Source: Symbiodinium natans
Taxonomy: Eukaryota > Sar > Dinophyceae > Suessiales > Symbiodiniaceae
Length of the DNA: 64,000 bases
Direction of reading: 5' to 3'
Assembly (NCBI GenBank): GCA_905221605.1
Contig: CAJNDS010002338.1
Location: 374,372-438,371 of the forward strand
Positions 1-11,708 of the stretch are shown here, piece after piece (the first letter of the stretch is position 1; the number at the start of each line of letters is the position of its first letter). The position numbers and the translations under genes were made by a program. A model generated the notes under the pieces. It saw only the letters and a program-made list of their open reading frames with translations, did no database searches and was not told the DNA's origin.

Positions 1-125
1 CTTCAGCCAGGGACTGGGGATACGTCGCTGTCAAGCGTGTGGAGAAAGAGCCGTCCGGCTGACGGGCGTTTCGAAAGAACTAGTGCGGACAGGTGGACTG
101 CAAAAAGCTGAAAACCACCCCCAAA

Positions 126-365
126 CTACGAGGAATGGAACCGAGGAAGGGCTAGATGCCACGCGTGAAAAGCAGAGCCCAGGGCAAAGAGGGCCTCGAG
201 AGAGTCCAATCGATTGGACAGCTGGATAACCACACGCACCAAGCTGCGGAACTGGCGCCGCAAGCCAATGTGGCTCCACTCAAGGTGGCTCAGAGTGCCC
301 ACGGACGAATCCTCAGCGGAGCTGGCAGCCTCGATACCTGCAGCAACCTGTTCGGGCACCTCCAT
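126..365 (-). CDS. Exon candidate, unknown protein
   Basis: A 79-residue open stretch starting MEVPEQVAAG that reads like real protein up to about residue 63: an acidic, alanine-rich start followed by an amphipathic helical part (LVRVVIQLSNRLDSLEALF). The last 15 residues look like run-on into non-coding DNA. Same strand as the exon candidates at 1564-1911 and 3314-3625, so it may be a later exon of the same gene. No family recognised; exon ends not resolved. Confidence 0.3.
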   Translation of the reverse strand: MEVPEQVAAGIEAASSAEDSSVGTLSHLEWSHIGLRRQFRSLVRVVIQLSNRLDSLEALFALGSAFHAWHLALPRFHSS

Positions 366-490
366 CTGCTAGCCCCCCACGGGAGCCAGCGTGCACAGAG
401 ACCCTAGTGGTCAAACGTCGGAGAGCCACGATTACACAGAACCTGGTTTGAAAGGCCCAAGCCCCGTTGAGAAAGAGCCTAAAATTTTCA

Positions 491-681
491 CGTTCACTGC
501 TAGTTCAAGCCACACTACCAAAGCCACCAACTAGCCCTAAGAAACTCCAGGCTAAGCAAAAGCACTCGACCACGAGCCCTCACTCCTTTCTTTTTGACTT
601 TGCCGGAAATGCAGCTCAGAGTTCGAAGCACAATGCAAAGCGGATGAATTACGCCAAAGCTGAGAATCTGAGCATACCACC
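491..681. repeat. Exact 191-bp direct repeat, copy 1
   Basis: Identical base for base to 1115-1305 (offset 624). Flanking bases differ on both sides. It carries several CAAAGC words. No terminal inverted repeats or target duplication seen, so it looks like a segmental duplication rather than a transposon. Confidence 0.95.
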
Positions 682-1114
682 CGGAAAGCAAAAACAAGGA
701 CAAAGCAGAACAAACCCCGACCAAGGAAAACCAGCAATCTTGTGGATTCTCGTGAAACGAAGCCAGCTCCAGCCGTCCAAAGGACTCGAGCCCCTTCCAA
801 AATTTGAAGGTCTGATCGGGCTGACACGCTCCAAAGGAAAGCAATACGAGTATAAGCCGTGTCGAGACAAAGGAAAACAAGCACTCCTGTGAGACGGGTG
901 AAAAACGGAGCGAGCTCCAGCTGTACGAAGGTCCAGAGACCCGTCCCAAAACTGAAGGAAAGTGTCTTCAGAATGGGAGTGGTGGGTGGGACAAAAACAA
1001 AGCTACTAAGCGATGCAATGTAAGCTGCACAATTTGGTGTGTGGCTTGAACCGAAAGCAACAAAGTACGGTGTTCTTTCACAAACAGTAAACAGACATGA
1101 GTAAACACATGAAC

Positions 1115-1305
1115 CGTTCACTGCTAGTTCAAGCCACACTACCAAAGCCACCAACTAGCCCTAAGAAACTCCAGGCTAAGCAAAAGCACTCGACCACGAG
1201 CCCTCACTCCTTTCTTTTTGACTTTGCCGGAAATGCAGCTCAGAGTTCGAAGCACAATGCAAAGCGGATGAATTACGCCAAAGCTGAGAATCTGAGCATA
1301 CCACC
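1115..1305. repeat. Exact 191-bp direct repeat, copy 2
   Basis: Second copy of 491-681, same orientation. The roughly 430 bp between the copies are not repeated elsewhere in the window. Perfect identity points to a recent duplication or to gene conversion. Confidence 0.95.
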
Positions 1306-1563
1306 AAATTAACACTGGCAAAGTCAAAGCTCGCACCTAACAGCCCAATTTTAACAGTGAGCGAAGACGTGCCAGGCATGCCCCCCAGTTCACTGGGATG
1401 GCCAAAGCGAAGAATTGTCATGTAGCCAAAGCTACGCAAAAGCGCCAGGCGCAAAACCAAAACCACTCATGCTCTGGAGAGAGCGAGCCGTATGACCAGA
1501 CCCATGCAGGAAGCCGTCTCGCCCTGTGATGCCCGACAAAGATGTAGTAGGCGAAAGTCGTGG

Positions 1564-1911
1564 TCAGGGCCGATTGCCCAACTGTCGAAGCATGGAGCAA
1601 AATACAGATCCAATACCTTGGATAACTGCGCACAAAGAGGCCTGGACCTCCGCCAGACGACTGTTGCAGAGCTCGAGGTCGGCCTCCATGTCAGACAAAC
1701 GGACCGTGTGCCCACTGGACGACTGTTCCAGAGTGAGGACACGTGCAAGAAGCCCCTCTGTAGTCAGATGAGCTCCCGAAAGGTCCCCTTGCAGAATGGC
1801 AACCTGATGCCGCAGACGGGAGACTTCCTCCCTCAGAAAGGCCACCTCGTCGGGGCGATCCATGTGCACGACCCGCGGACAGATATATGCGGCTGTCGGA
1901 CCCCAACCCAA
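1564..1911 (-). CDS. Coiled-coil exon candidate, unknown protein
   Basis: Open for 115 residues. From the methionine near residue 17 (MDRPDEVAFLREEV) it shows heptad-like spacing of Leu/Val for about 80 residues (LREEVSRLRHQVAILQ, then LLARVLTLEQ, then LSDMEADLELCNSRLAEVQ), typical of a coiled coil. The first 16 residues are probably intron read-through and the likely coding part is about 1564-1863. Neighbouring exon candidates lie on the same strand. No enzyme motif seen. Both splice edges are uncertain. Confidence 0.45.
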   Translation of the reverse strand: MGWGPTAAYICPRVVHMDRPDEVAFLREEVSRLRHQVAILQGDLSGAHLTTEGLLARVLTLEQSSSGHTVRLSDMEADLELCNSRLAEVQASLCAVIQGIGSVFCSMLRQLGNRP

Positions 1912-3313
1912 AGTGATGTTCTGAAAAGGTATGCAAAATGTTCCATGTTCAAATGCAAGGTCACACGCAGAGCTCTACAGCCCCCTGAGAGCCACGAGAG
2001 CCAGAGGCCGTGATAAGAAAGAAGGCAAGAAGGTATGGCTGTTACACTGCGCGCTGCTCTCTTGAATCGTCCATAAACAAAGGAGATTGGCTGACCTGCC
2101 ACCGGAAAAGCAGGGAAACACCCTGTGAAAAGCATCGCGTCCGCTCATTTATTATCATTTTTTGCCAAGGACGATACTGCGGATCCGAACCACTGGGCGG
2201 CGCATGTCTCCTGACATGGTTGCACACCGGAGCTGACAAAAACCAGCGCCAAGAACCCTATCCCAACACTTTGGAAAACACAACCTGTGACCTGTGCGAG
2301 GAGCCCTAGGGCGTAGGGACATTGCCTAAAAGCAAGAGCGAGAAAGCTCGCACGCGCACGTAGGAATCTACCTGAGCCGGCATGACGAACCTCCCCGCGG
2401 GGACTGAACGCATCAATAGAGAAGCCTCGCAAAGCCTGCCACAGAAAGTCCAAGACCTAGGGTGAGTGCGGGGATGGATGCGTCACCCTGAAAACCCGAA
2501 CAAGCATGGAGCAATTCTCCTTGCCCAAACGCGCGCTGGCCCCCAACAAAGGAAAATGTCAAGTCCTCAGGAGGAAAGGGCTGATGTGCAGAAATGCGGT
2601 GACCAAACGACTTGATTGACCGTGTGTCAAAGCCCGGAGATTTTTCAGAGGCTTTTCTTACCGGCGAGGCTAAGAGGCCGGCCGTCCTCCCTGACAAAAA
2701 CGGAGACCATGTCCCGTCCCTGCTGCCAAAAAAGCAATCAAGGAAACCCAAATCACAATAAATGGCCGTGCCTGCGGAAGAGAACGGGGGCGATGCTCCA
2801 TTCAACTTTGGCGGCAGGAATCAGCCAAAGCCTAGGCACACAAAGCCAAAAAGGGAGCAAACCGTGAAGATCCCAACAAAGCCCATGTAAAGACAAACGC
2901 AGGTGCCGACAACCCAGATCAGTGAAGAAACCCACACTGCACACGGGCATTTCTTCACCGCAGGCACCAAAGTCGGCAGGCTGTCCGAGCACGTGAGATC
3001 TGCTAGACAAATGCTAGAGAAAAGCCCCAACGGGGAGGCGGGGAGGTCCCTGGTGCGAGAAGACATGAAAGGAAGGGCCAGAGGTCAGCTGCACGATCTC
3101 ACGGAGTAAGCCCAGAAAGACCAGCCCAGGCGCAGAAGCACGGAGTGCTTATCGAATAGTGAAACAGCACAAAGGAAAAAGCATAGATACACTGGCTGTT
3201 TGAAGGCCAGGTTTTGGCTCCCGCAGCGCCGCAAAGCCCATGAGTGCTAACTACGGCAAAAGATGCGTAACAAAGCACGCATGACGGAAAGCCACACAGG
3301 CCCAAGAGAGGGC

Positions 3314-3625
3314 TCACCCCTGCATTTTATCGGGCGCTTCAGTGGGAGGAAGCTCCTCTGACTCAGATTCCGTCGACAGTTCGGCCAGGTTGTGGACAAA
3401 GAGAGCCCGCTCTTCAGGATGCTGGGCCAAGGCGTCCAGGAGGGTTTTGACTAAGTCGTTCTCGAGGCGGATGACACTCCAGCGCGCCTTCCAGTTATGC
3501 GCTAGGATTTGCCTAGCGGAGGCAAAGGACCGATCCTTGGTCAAAGCCGTCCAAAGTGGCCCAGCCGCGGTGTTGTGGATCTGGTTGAAACGCGCGTCCG
3601 ACAGGGGCACGTCCTGGGACGACAT
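3314..3625 (-). CDS. Exon or small gene, 103 aa, unknown
   Basis: Runs from an ATG at 3623-3625 to a stop at 3314-3316 and encodes 103 residues beginning MSSQDVPLSDARFNQ. It is soluble and helical with an acidic tail (STESESEELPPTE). The ATG is preceded by an intron-like acceptor ending TTTGCCAG, so it may be the first or last coding exon of a longer gene. The directional word GCTTTG occurs in frame here as Ala-Leu (near 3541), showing that the word is not restricted to introns. No homologous family recognised. Confidence 0.5.
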   Translation of the reverse strand: MSSQDVPLSDARFNQIHNTAAGPLWTALTKDRSFASARQILAHNWKARWSVIRLENDLVKTLLDALAQHPEERALFVHNLAELSTESESEELPPTEAPDKMQG

Positions 3626-6600
3626 AACTGGCAAAGCTGAGAGAATGTTCCACCCCCCTCGGCGAGGGAGAGAACGGCCGAAAGGCACCTGGGAGAGTCG
3701 AAGGTGGAGGGAAAGCCACTCAAAGTCTTTGGACCCAAAAGCTCCAGGAAAGAACACCAACGCAAGTGACGTCCCATAGGCGCTGCAGGCGGGACAAGCT
3801 CTGCAGAGGAAAGAAAAAGGGGGGTACCCTGGTGACCCAAAGCGAAGCACTGATCAACGTGGGGTCACGAGTGCTGAACAAAGGCACTGCCGCTCTGAGC
3901 CACGGACGCGCTGAAGAATAGCTCCCAGGACCAGCAGCCCCGGTGGCCGTGAGCGGATGCGCTCGGGAGTGGCAGGAGCCGAAGTGCTGCGAGAAGAAAG
4001 GAAACGTTACTGCGTGGACAGTGGACAGGGATGCCACTCAAAGTCCCTGGGCCCAAGAAACCCGGAAAAAAGGACAAACAGCAAAGACAAAGCTGATATG
4101 AGTGCCGGGTGGCACAGGCTCTGAAGAAGACGATATCCCGATGCACTGTGATGTACTGATCCGTAAGGATTCACTGACTCCTGATATGCACTGCCGTTCT
4201 GGGCCATGGACGCCTAGGGGGAAAGCTCCAGGGGCCAGGAAGCCCGATGGCCTCGAAGTGCAGACGAATCCAAGCGCAGCTGTAAGGACCCCATGTTATC
4301 ACGGCAGAGTAAGCAGGCCGACTCGCATCTGAAGTGCCAACAGCCGGAGCCGTGCAGGAGGAGAGGGAGTGCGATTGGAATCTCAAAGAGAAGGACCTCC
4401 AAAAGGGACAGAAACAGGGCCGAGCTCTGTTGAAATACGCACTTTGCGGGGTCAGGGAAGCACCCATGGCAGGGAAGGAAAATATCTAAGGTAGGCCGGA
4501 ACACCACCAAGACAGACCCCAAAACCCAGAACCTAACTGGTTAGGTGCCGCCTGAAGGAATGCAACTCAGAAGTCGGGCTTACTGAAAAGCCCAACACGT
4601 CCTGGGATAAGCAGCGGAAGGAAAATGCCCAACGCTCAAAAACACCCGAACAAGGCAATCATAACGAGCCAGCAAGTGCAAATGGACCTCCAGGGCTGCT
4701 CCACCTCCACGGGCCGGGATCTGAGAATCAGCACGATGAGGACGAACCATCCGGGGAAAGCACAGGCTGGGCGAAGAGAGAGTGCTGCCTTGGGAAAAGT
4801 GCAACGTCGAAGCACCCTAAAAGGTTGCACACCGCCGCACAGAAAAACCCGATTAGGGAACGAACCGGCTGCCCCGAATGTTACCTTTTAGGCACAAAAC
4901 GAGTTTAATGCGGAGCCAGATGACGAAGAGGCGATGCCTAGCGCCGCGCAGAAGACCTAGATCAGAGCGACTTAGAATGGACTGGCAACATGAGGCGGGG
5001 CACACGGGATGACTAAACACTTGAGAGATCAGCATGAAGACAACCTCCTAGTCCAAGGGCGGACGGTCTTGGAGGGTGCAGGCCCCGGCTGCGATCTCAT
5101 ACTGCAAATTCAAAGGGGGACCTGAGCAACCCCCAGCCAGGAGCCGGAGAAGCTGAAGATTTGGGTGTTATCGGCAAATCAAAGCACTGTGAGTGCAAAA
5201 GTAAGGGTGGTGCTGGAGCACGATCACCTTAAGCCTCCTGCTCGACTGCGTGGCCAGCATCTGAGATTGGGGAAAAGAGATGTGGACCCTGATCAATCAA
5301 AGATGAAGAAAGGTCACAGGACAACACTGGGAAACGCCCCGGGCCCAAGGGATTGTCCTTATAGCGCTCGACTCTGGCAGGTGAAAAAGCATCACTCCGT
5401 CCCCTGTTGACGAAAGCTGCCTCTGCCTGTTTGGTCGAACAGTCCTTGGAGACTGATGCTTGTGTGCATGGAACCCAAGACAAGCTCAAAGCTCGAAAGA
5501 CTCGCACAGGACATCAAAGACAACTCGGGGAGTGGTACGGAGTGCCCCAAAGCCGATCTACCCGATCAACTGGTATGGAAAGCAAAACGCTCATAAAGGA
5601 CAAACTCCCCAGAAAGCTACCAAAAGACCCAATCTACCAAAGAGCGGAAAAGAGTGGGGCGCCTCCAAACCCTGCAGAGGCTGAAAGCCGCCGTCGTCCC
5701 AGAGGGATTGACGCCCAGGACCTGGGTAAAGCCAAACAGGGCGGTTGCCACAACAAAGCTAGGAACTTAAGCGTGACGGTAGAAATACCGCGCCCAGGGC
5801 CCACGGGCACAAGAGACTGTAGGCAATCGCACATATTTTTTTTGCAAGACGCCAAAGGTCTGAAACGGTGCGTAAGCCAAAATCAGCGCACGCAGCAGTA
5901 AGGCTGACGTATAGAAGGAGACACCAGATGCGAATTGCCTCCAATGAGGCTCAGAGATCATTAAAAACAGCTGGAGCTTAAGAGACCAAGCGCAAAGAAT
6001 GTCCATGCGCCGAGAGGTCTGAGTGGGGCGGCAGCAGTGAGCCCGCTGACGCACGTATATGTCCATGTGCCGAGACTGGCGGAAAGCAAATGTGGCCGAG
6101 GGACTGTAAGCACCCATACCTACCATGCCAACCCAGCACAAAGTATTAGTATCATTACTATTGCCAGTCCCAAAAGACTTACCTGTTGTAGCAGCAGCCC
6201 GGAGACAGGTTGCACATTCCCGGGCCCGGGATTGAAACATCACAAACACTGGCACCATGCGATATGAAAATCTGGAAGCCAAGAAGCGACCAGCCCAGTC
6301 TCACTGGCAAGGCGTACCCGCATGCCTTGCAGGATGAAGAAAAGCCAACTGCCCGGAGCCAGGGCCCAGTTATGCCCCCTTCTCCCGTATGGCACCAGCC
6401 ACGCGACCAGAGGCTCTGCTTGCCAGTCGAGAAGCGGCTGCTCTAAATCGGAAAGCAGTGTCCCGATATTGACGCGACCATGTAGCATAAAAGACCCCAC
6501 CGTGAAATGAATCCAGTCGTACACAATGGGCACCTCACTGCAGTGGCACCAAAGCGAAATGTCGAGCTCCGGCACTTGTGGGACGTCGCCCGGGAAAATG

Positions 6601-8154
6601 CGAAGTGACAAGGAAGAGCTAAGACTCGGTCGCCAAAAGCAGAGATACCTGTTGCACAGAGCAAGCTGGGTACTCCTGTAATGGATGTGCAATTCACGTT
6701 CCGAGCAGGGGTGAGTACCCGGGCGGAATCTCCGGGGCGTCAGCTGGAGCGTCTCAGAGGCCTGCTCCGATTGCAAGGGCAAAGTTGACATTGTTCGAGA
6801 GGAGTGACTGAAAGGAAACGGATGCGGGACTGGCTGATGCTGTTGACGCGTGTATCAATGGCATGTCTGCTGCAAAGTATGCCAAGTTAATATGACAAGG
6901 CCACTCATTAGAGGGTCCCCTTGTAACTCGAGCCATGCAAAGCTCTGAAAAGGCAGCTGTCATGCGTAATGCATGTGCTGGAGGGAGCACTCGCAAGCTG
7001 CCACGCAGGGACGTGATTCTTTGCAAAGTCCGGGATAACTGCAGAACTTCTGAAGGATCGCACGGCATTCGACAAAACTGAGCGCTGAGCGTGATGGAGG
7101 CGGTCCGCTAGGGTCCCCTCGAGCCCTGGAGACCAGGCCAAAGCGACGCGAGCCGGACCTGAACGGCTCGATTAAAGCTCGCACTGTCGGATGTCTGATG
7201 CCAAGAGGGAGAAAAGCCGAAGCCACAGAGACGCATCCCTCCAAAGTCTTAGGGGCCCGCGAAGCTCTGAATCGCAAGCTTTGCCTGAGTAGCGCAGTTG
7301 CTGGTGCGCGACGCCCTGAAGATGCACACCAAGGCAGAAAGGCCTTTGTTAGGTCAGGATAGCCGGCAGAAGCATTGATCTCCCAGGGCTTACCGGAGCC
7401 TGAATCGCACACTGGTGGAGCCCGCTCTGAGTGGCAAAGCCCGGAACTGCCATGGGCAGATACAAAAAGCATACAGCAACAAAGAAGCACGTGCAGGGAC
7501 CTATCGGTTCCAAAGCCGGAGGCAACGACAAAGTAAAGCTATGAACTTATGATACATGCGTGAGGGCACTAGGCATACAAAAGCAAAAAGCCCTTCCAGT
7601 CTAGATAGCCAGCAGAAGCACTGAAAATATGCCAGGCAAGCAGATGCTCTGAGTGCAAAGCAAAATGGAGATGATCTCCCAGAGCCCCCTGGGGCCTGAA
7701 GCAAACAGCTAGTGGAGCCCGCTCTGAGAGGCAAAGCATTGAACTGCCAAGAGCAGATACTATAAGCGATACAGCAGCATGTGCAAGGATCTAACTGTTC
7801 CCAAGCTCGGGGACACCAATCCTGCAAAGCCCTGAAATGAATACACATGTGCCAAAGCCTGCAGTGGTACGCCCGAGCACAGCACGAAGAAGTCGAGCTG
7901 AATGCGAGGACGGTTGCCTGAGCTCAATGCAAAGCCAGCAGCAATGTCCACATGAGGGGAACAAACGTGGAAAGGGAAAGTGAAAGCTCTGCGATAGGCT
8001 CCCTCCCTCAAGACAATGTGACTTTTGCATGACCCGCCAGGTCGAGTGTAGGAGAAGAATCAGCCAAACTCAACAGGCCGAGCCGAGGATGACAGGGCTC
8101 CCAGACAAAAGCGCACTATTGACCAAAGCCATTAAGGTCTGCTGCTCGGCCTGC

Positions 8155-9527
8155 TCAGGCCAAGTCAAAGGCAAATGGTGCGTCACGGGTCAAAAGCCAG
8201 GACATTCCTCGCGGTTGAACCTCTTGCGCGTACTGAAGAGCGTTGGGGAGCAGCGCAGCATCCTGATGGCCGTGTGGATGCTGTGCATCTCTCGGAGCCT
8301 CATGCAGTGCAGCAGGCCTTGTTTGGGTTTCCTGTCTGGTTCTGAGCGATCTGACTCTGTTGCTCTGGCGCTCCAGCAGCAGCTGGATTGGATCCTTGAT
8401 GCCGTAGGCTGCATACAGGTGATGCGTCGATATGCCCGTAAGATGGACGGGTTTGTTGAGGACCGCCCTGATTTTTCTGGCGTGCCACCTTCGCAGTTGT
8501 TGCGCTGTCTCCGTTGTGAGCCCTATGTCCACTAGACCCGCCGAGACCGTCGCCCAGACTGTTGTGCGCCAAATCTTCAGTCTGCTTTTCGGACCTGAGA
8601 GTTTTTGGTTGTGCACATATCGTCGGACTTGTTGCAGCTTGGCATTGCCCTCCTGCAATCTAAAATCCAACGTCGCCTTTTCCTGGTTGCCATAGGAAAC
8701 GTACACTCCAAGGTACTTAAAGGATGTGGGCTGCGGGAATGATTCCTGGGCTTTTGTGCTCCCAATGCGCCATTTGCGGTGTTGTACTCCCTGGGCGTCT
8801 AGGCTTGTGTGACTGAAAAGTTTGTGTGCACGGGCTGAGGCAGTGCCTGTTAGCTTAACCATTAAGTGACACTTGTCAGCGTTCACTTTAAAGCCATATT
8901 TTCTGACAATGCGGAGAAGATCAGCTATCATGTTGTGCGCTTGCAGCAAATCTCTCCAGCTGGTGACAGTGTGATGAACAGTTAAGTCATCTGCGTAGCC
9001 CGTCAAGCTATATGCAGCACGCGATCCCAGCCTACGACCTCTGCGAGTTCTCGGAATAGCTTTCCTGTCAGCAAGGAGAACAGGGTTGGAGCTAGTTTAC
9101 ACCCTTGCTTAATGCCTGTTGTGGACTCAACAGAGCACGAGGTCTGCTGGGATCGTACTGTGTAGCGACTGTTTGAGTGCAGTGATGCCACTAATCCCTG
9201 GATGTCTGACGGTACCCCAGCGTCTTGAAGAGTGTCCATGAGGTCCTGGCGGCGAACCATGTCGAATGCCTGTGATAAGTCAAGCGCAAAGCAGATCCCT
9301 CCCACCAGCTCTGGTTTGCGGTGTCCAGCATGCTGGGAGTGCCTGCTAAGCCGCGATTGTGCGCACATTTGGTGTACCTCTCTGGTATGCTTCGAGACTC
9401 TGGAGAGAGCATCAGAAAGTCCTCTTTGAGGTTGGTAAGCGAACTGTGGCACCGACCTCAGGTAGCTGGAGGTATAGGGCCTAGGGAGCCAGGAGATCTC
9501 TGCACGCCCCCGCCAGACCCTTGCCAT
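8155..9527 (-). pseudogene. LINE reverse transcriptase domain, frame-broken
   Basis: Seen in order on the minus strand: FALDLSQAFD (RT motif A, about 9256-9296), GIKQGCKLAPTLFSLLTGKL (motif B), and GYADDLTVH (catalytic YADD, about 8980-9000), followed by thumb-like sequence to about 8330. The reading frame breaks between motif B and YADD near 9003, again between the fingers and motif A near 9490-9525, and once or twice in the C-terminal tail near 8200-8330. The tail carries EECP in one frame, compatible with the Cys-containing C-terminus of many LINE proteins. Function in intact relatives: target-primed reverse transcription. This copy is almost certainly inactive. Confidence 0.85.
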
Positions 9528-10388
9528 CCGGTCTTATGATTCCAAGCGGGCGAAGATTAGAGGGCTTGGTTGGGGGCTTGTTGGGCTTCGGGATAAAGCA
9601 GAGGTCAGTGTCCTTCAGCTGTGCAGAGAGGATCACTGCCGAGTCTAGCGAGCTGTGCTCAGCTTTGCGGGCTTGGTCGTTGCAGTACGTTGCCAGGCGC
9701 TCGCTGGCCGAGTCGGAACATAGCTTCCACGCGGCTGCCGACGCTGAGTTCTGAGGGACAGCCTTGTGTGGTCTGATGGAGCTGATGTGCTTCGAAAGCA
9801 GGGGGGCTGAGAGCGTTGGCAGGCTGCAGACTTCAAATCGTAGTCTGTCATGCCGTTGAAACACTGCTTTGGCATGGTTTTGCATGAGCTTGAGTTCCTC
9901 TTCTGCAGCCATCAAATAGCCATCATTGTTGACTAACTGCGTTTTGGGCTGCGGCTGCCAGGGGCGGAGCTTCTGCAATGTCTTATGAGCCTGATAGGAG
10001 TTACCACTTTGTGTAGATTGGTCTACCTCGTGAGTGAAATCTGCTAGGCGTTGTCTACGTGCTCTTGTGACAGCCTGCTTGTGCCACATGGAGAGGTCCT
10101 GCACCAGTATCTCGTGATCTGCCAGCGAGAGCGTTGAGCTGGCTAAGTCCTCATCCAAGGCCGTCAACCTGGCCCACATGCGCTTGGTTGCCCTGTGCAT
10201 CGCATTAAGGGGAGGGGAGGAGGGCTTAGGGGCTCTTGGGAAGTAGCGTGCAGACGCCTTGATTAGCACATCATTAACCTCTTCCATGTCAACCGTGGTG
10301 ATCTGAGAGAGCTGGTCAGCAACCCACTCTTTCATTGCTTGTGCTTTGGGATGATTATATCGCACCGCCTCTTCGAGAGCCTGCTTAT
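9481..10388 (-). pseudogene. LINE linker and RT finger region
   Basis: A 294-residue open stretch between the endonuclease and RT core. It is helical and basic, and its end carries CFIPKPNKPPTKPSNLRPLG, the usual RT fingers signature (K-P-x-K-x-x-x-x-x-N-x-R-P-I/L). The frame joins the upstream endonuclease only across the G11 homopolymer at about 10390-10400, so that break could be replication slippage or a sequencing error. The next break (about 9485-9525) separates it from the RT palm. Confidence 0.75.
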
Positions 10389-10816
10389 CATAGGGAGGGG
10401 GGGGGGAGGGTGGGAGGAAAGTTGCCAGTGCCTTAGGGGGCGAATCTTAGCCTCGACAGGGTAATGTCCTCCTTTCTTCCACCGTCCCAGCGGGAAGTCT
10501 GTCAGGGGTTTGCTCTGCTTAGATTCTCCACGCGCCAATGATTTCGGGACCAGGATGTAATCGATTTGGGACTCTGAAGTGGCAGTGTGGAACGTCAAGC
10601 CTGATCCCGAGGACCATGTATTGAGCGCAACTAATCCATGTCCTTGCACTAGGCGCTGAAAGTATGCATCTTCAGCTGAGCGATGTTGCGGAGATCCCGG
10701 AGTGCAGGTACCCACAACTCCCACACTTGTGTTCAGCGTAGAGTTGAAATCTCCTAGAACCACTAACGTGTCACGCTGCGGAACTCCCCGGACCGCTTTG
10801 GATAGAGAAGCAAGAC
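10389..10816 (-). pseudogene. LINE endonuclease, C-terminal half
   Basis: Contains VVLGDFNS (the GDFN motif of the exonuclease-endonuclease-phosphatase fold), SQIDYILV and HYPV (catalytic His), in the order expected for an AP-like LINE endonuclease. The N-terminal half is at 19490-20065; the Copia insertion lies about 22 codons before GDFN. Intact relatives nick target DNA to prime reverse transcription. Confidence 0.85.
10812..10816. repeat. Target site duplication AAGAC, left copy
   Basis: Five bases directly outside the LTR edge at 10817, identical to 19490-19494. Five-bp duplications are usual for Copia integrases. Confidence 0.9.
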
Positions 10817-11004
10817 TGAAAACTTTTCACTCGAACAAAGCGCCTGCAAATGTTCTGCACATGCCAGCATGGACTTACGTGGCGACTCAGCAAAATCTGT
10901 ACACATGACTTGAAACACATGTTTGAGGCGTGAGAGATCATCACTCCATCACCCCCATCTTCACATCCCATCCACTCCCCTTCCAGACCCCAAAATCCTA
11001 AGCA
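10817..11004 (-). repeat. Copia 3' LTR
   Basis: 188 bp, matching 19302-19489 with a single mismatch. On the plus strand it begins TGAAAACTTTT and ends CCTAAGCA. Being 188 bp it is short for an LTR; no promoter motif is evident by eye. Confidence 0.95.
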
Positions 11005-11011
11005 CCCCGCC
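11005..11011 (-). promoter_or_regulatory. Possible polypurine tract
   Basis: On the minus strand GGCGGGG directly abuts the 3' LTR, where the plus-strand primer of a retrotransposon is expected. It is short and interrupted by C, so this is positional inference. Confidence 0.3.
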
Positions 11012-11708
11012 AAGTGCACCAAGATTTGCACGAGCGTCGTAGCTCCAAAACTTCAGCTGCACTTCTTCGGATTTTTGCGCCAATGCACTTCGAATGCCCT
11101 CCAAAAGCATCCACCGGAAAACACAGAAAAGGCTTTGGGAATACTTCTGACTTGAAATCTGGGAGAGTGGGAACACCACAAACTAGTTAAAATGTCGCCA
11201 CATCCATACTGACACGCTCTGTCTCGGTCTTGTCTGCTATGCCATGCGAGGATGTACCTCAGTCCAGGGCGTCAAGTGAAACTTCGCTACCTACACTGAC
11301 TTAAAGGTGCCACGGCCGGCACTTGGAGCACGCATTGCGCGTGTGGCCCGGATGGGCATGGAGCACATCTGAAGCGTGGTGTTGGATGCAGGCTTGCATC
11401 GCATATGTCTCCAAAAGTCCAAGTAGGTAGGATCCATGCATGTCAAACACGGCAAATTCACAAGATTGCAATCCCTACTGGATTGTGGGCTCTGGCAGGT
11501 CTGGCAAGCAACGCACTATAGTGCACAAGCCTCGGCTGCTTCGAATCCCCTTCGGAGTATCACACAAAGGTCGGGCAATAAAGGTATTGCAAAGCTCAAG
11601 TGTCACTGACCAAGGTAGGTCAGGCTGCACGCAAGTTGTTTCACAAGATTGCATGTTAAGCTTTGGGCGAATGGCAACAGGATGCCAAACTTCGTCACGC
11701 GGATTCTT
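11012..11708 (-). other. Copia 3' untranslated region
   Basis: About 700 bp between the RNase H frame stop at 11709 and the polypurine position. Open frames here are short and not protein-like. Nothing else recognised. Confidence 0.6.

Larger units (their letters stand above)
1..8150 (-). other. CAAAGC-rich block holding minus-strand exon pieces
   Basis: Apart from the exon candidates listed separately this block is mostly non-coding. CAAAGC occurs on the plus strand about 40 times by eye (for example 519, 636, 655, 995, 1425, 2430, 2826, 3231, 3541, 4090, 5179, 5755, 6551, 7138, 7821, 8124), whereas the reverse complement GCTTTG is seen about once (7278). The believable exons are on the minus strand, so the sense word is GCTTTG. 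It occurs in non-coding DNA (just before the AG at 3629) and inside the 3314-3625 exon. The word thins out where the LINE begins near 8150, which suggests the LINE landed in an older transcription unit. No known family recognised. Confidence 0.5.

Noticed and set aside
3190-3240. Possible spliced-leader relic (TTTTGGCTC)
   Set aside because: Only nine bases match the dinoflagellate leader as I remember it; the rest does not.
8029-9754. Plus-strand open frames opposite the LINE
   Set aside because: Shadows of the reverse transcriptase and linker; no domains of their own.
11450-11560. tRNA-like B-box word (CTTCGAATCC)
   Set aside because: No A box or cloverleaf could be formed around it.
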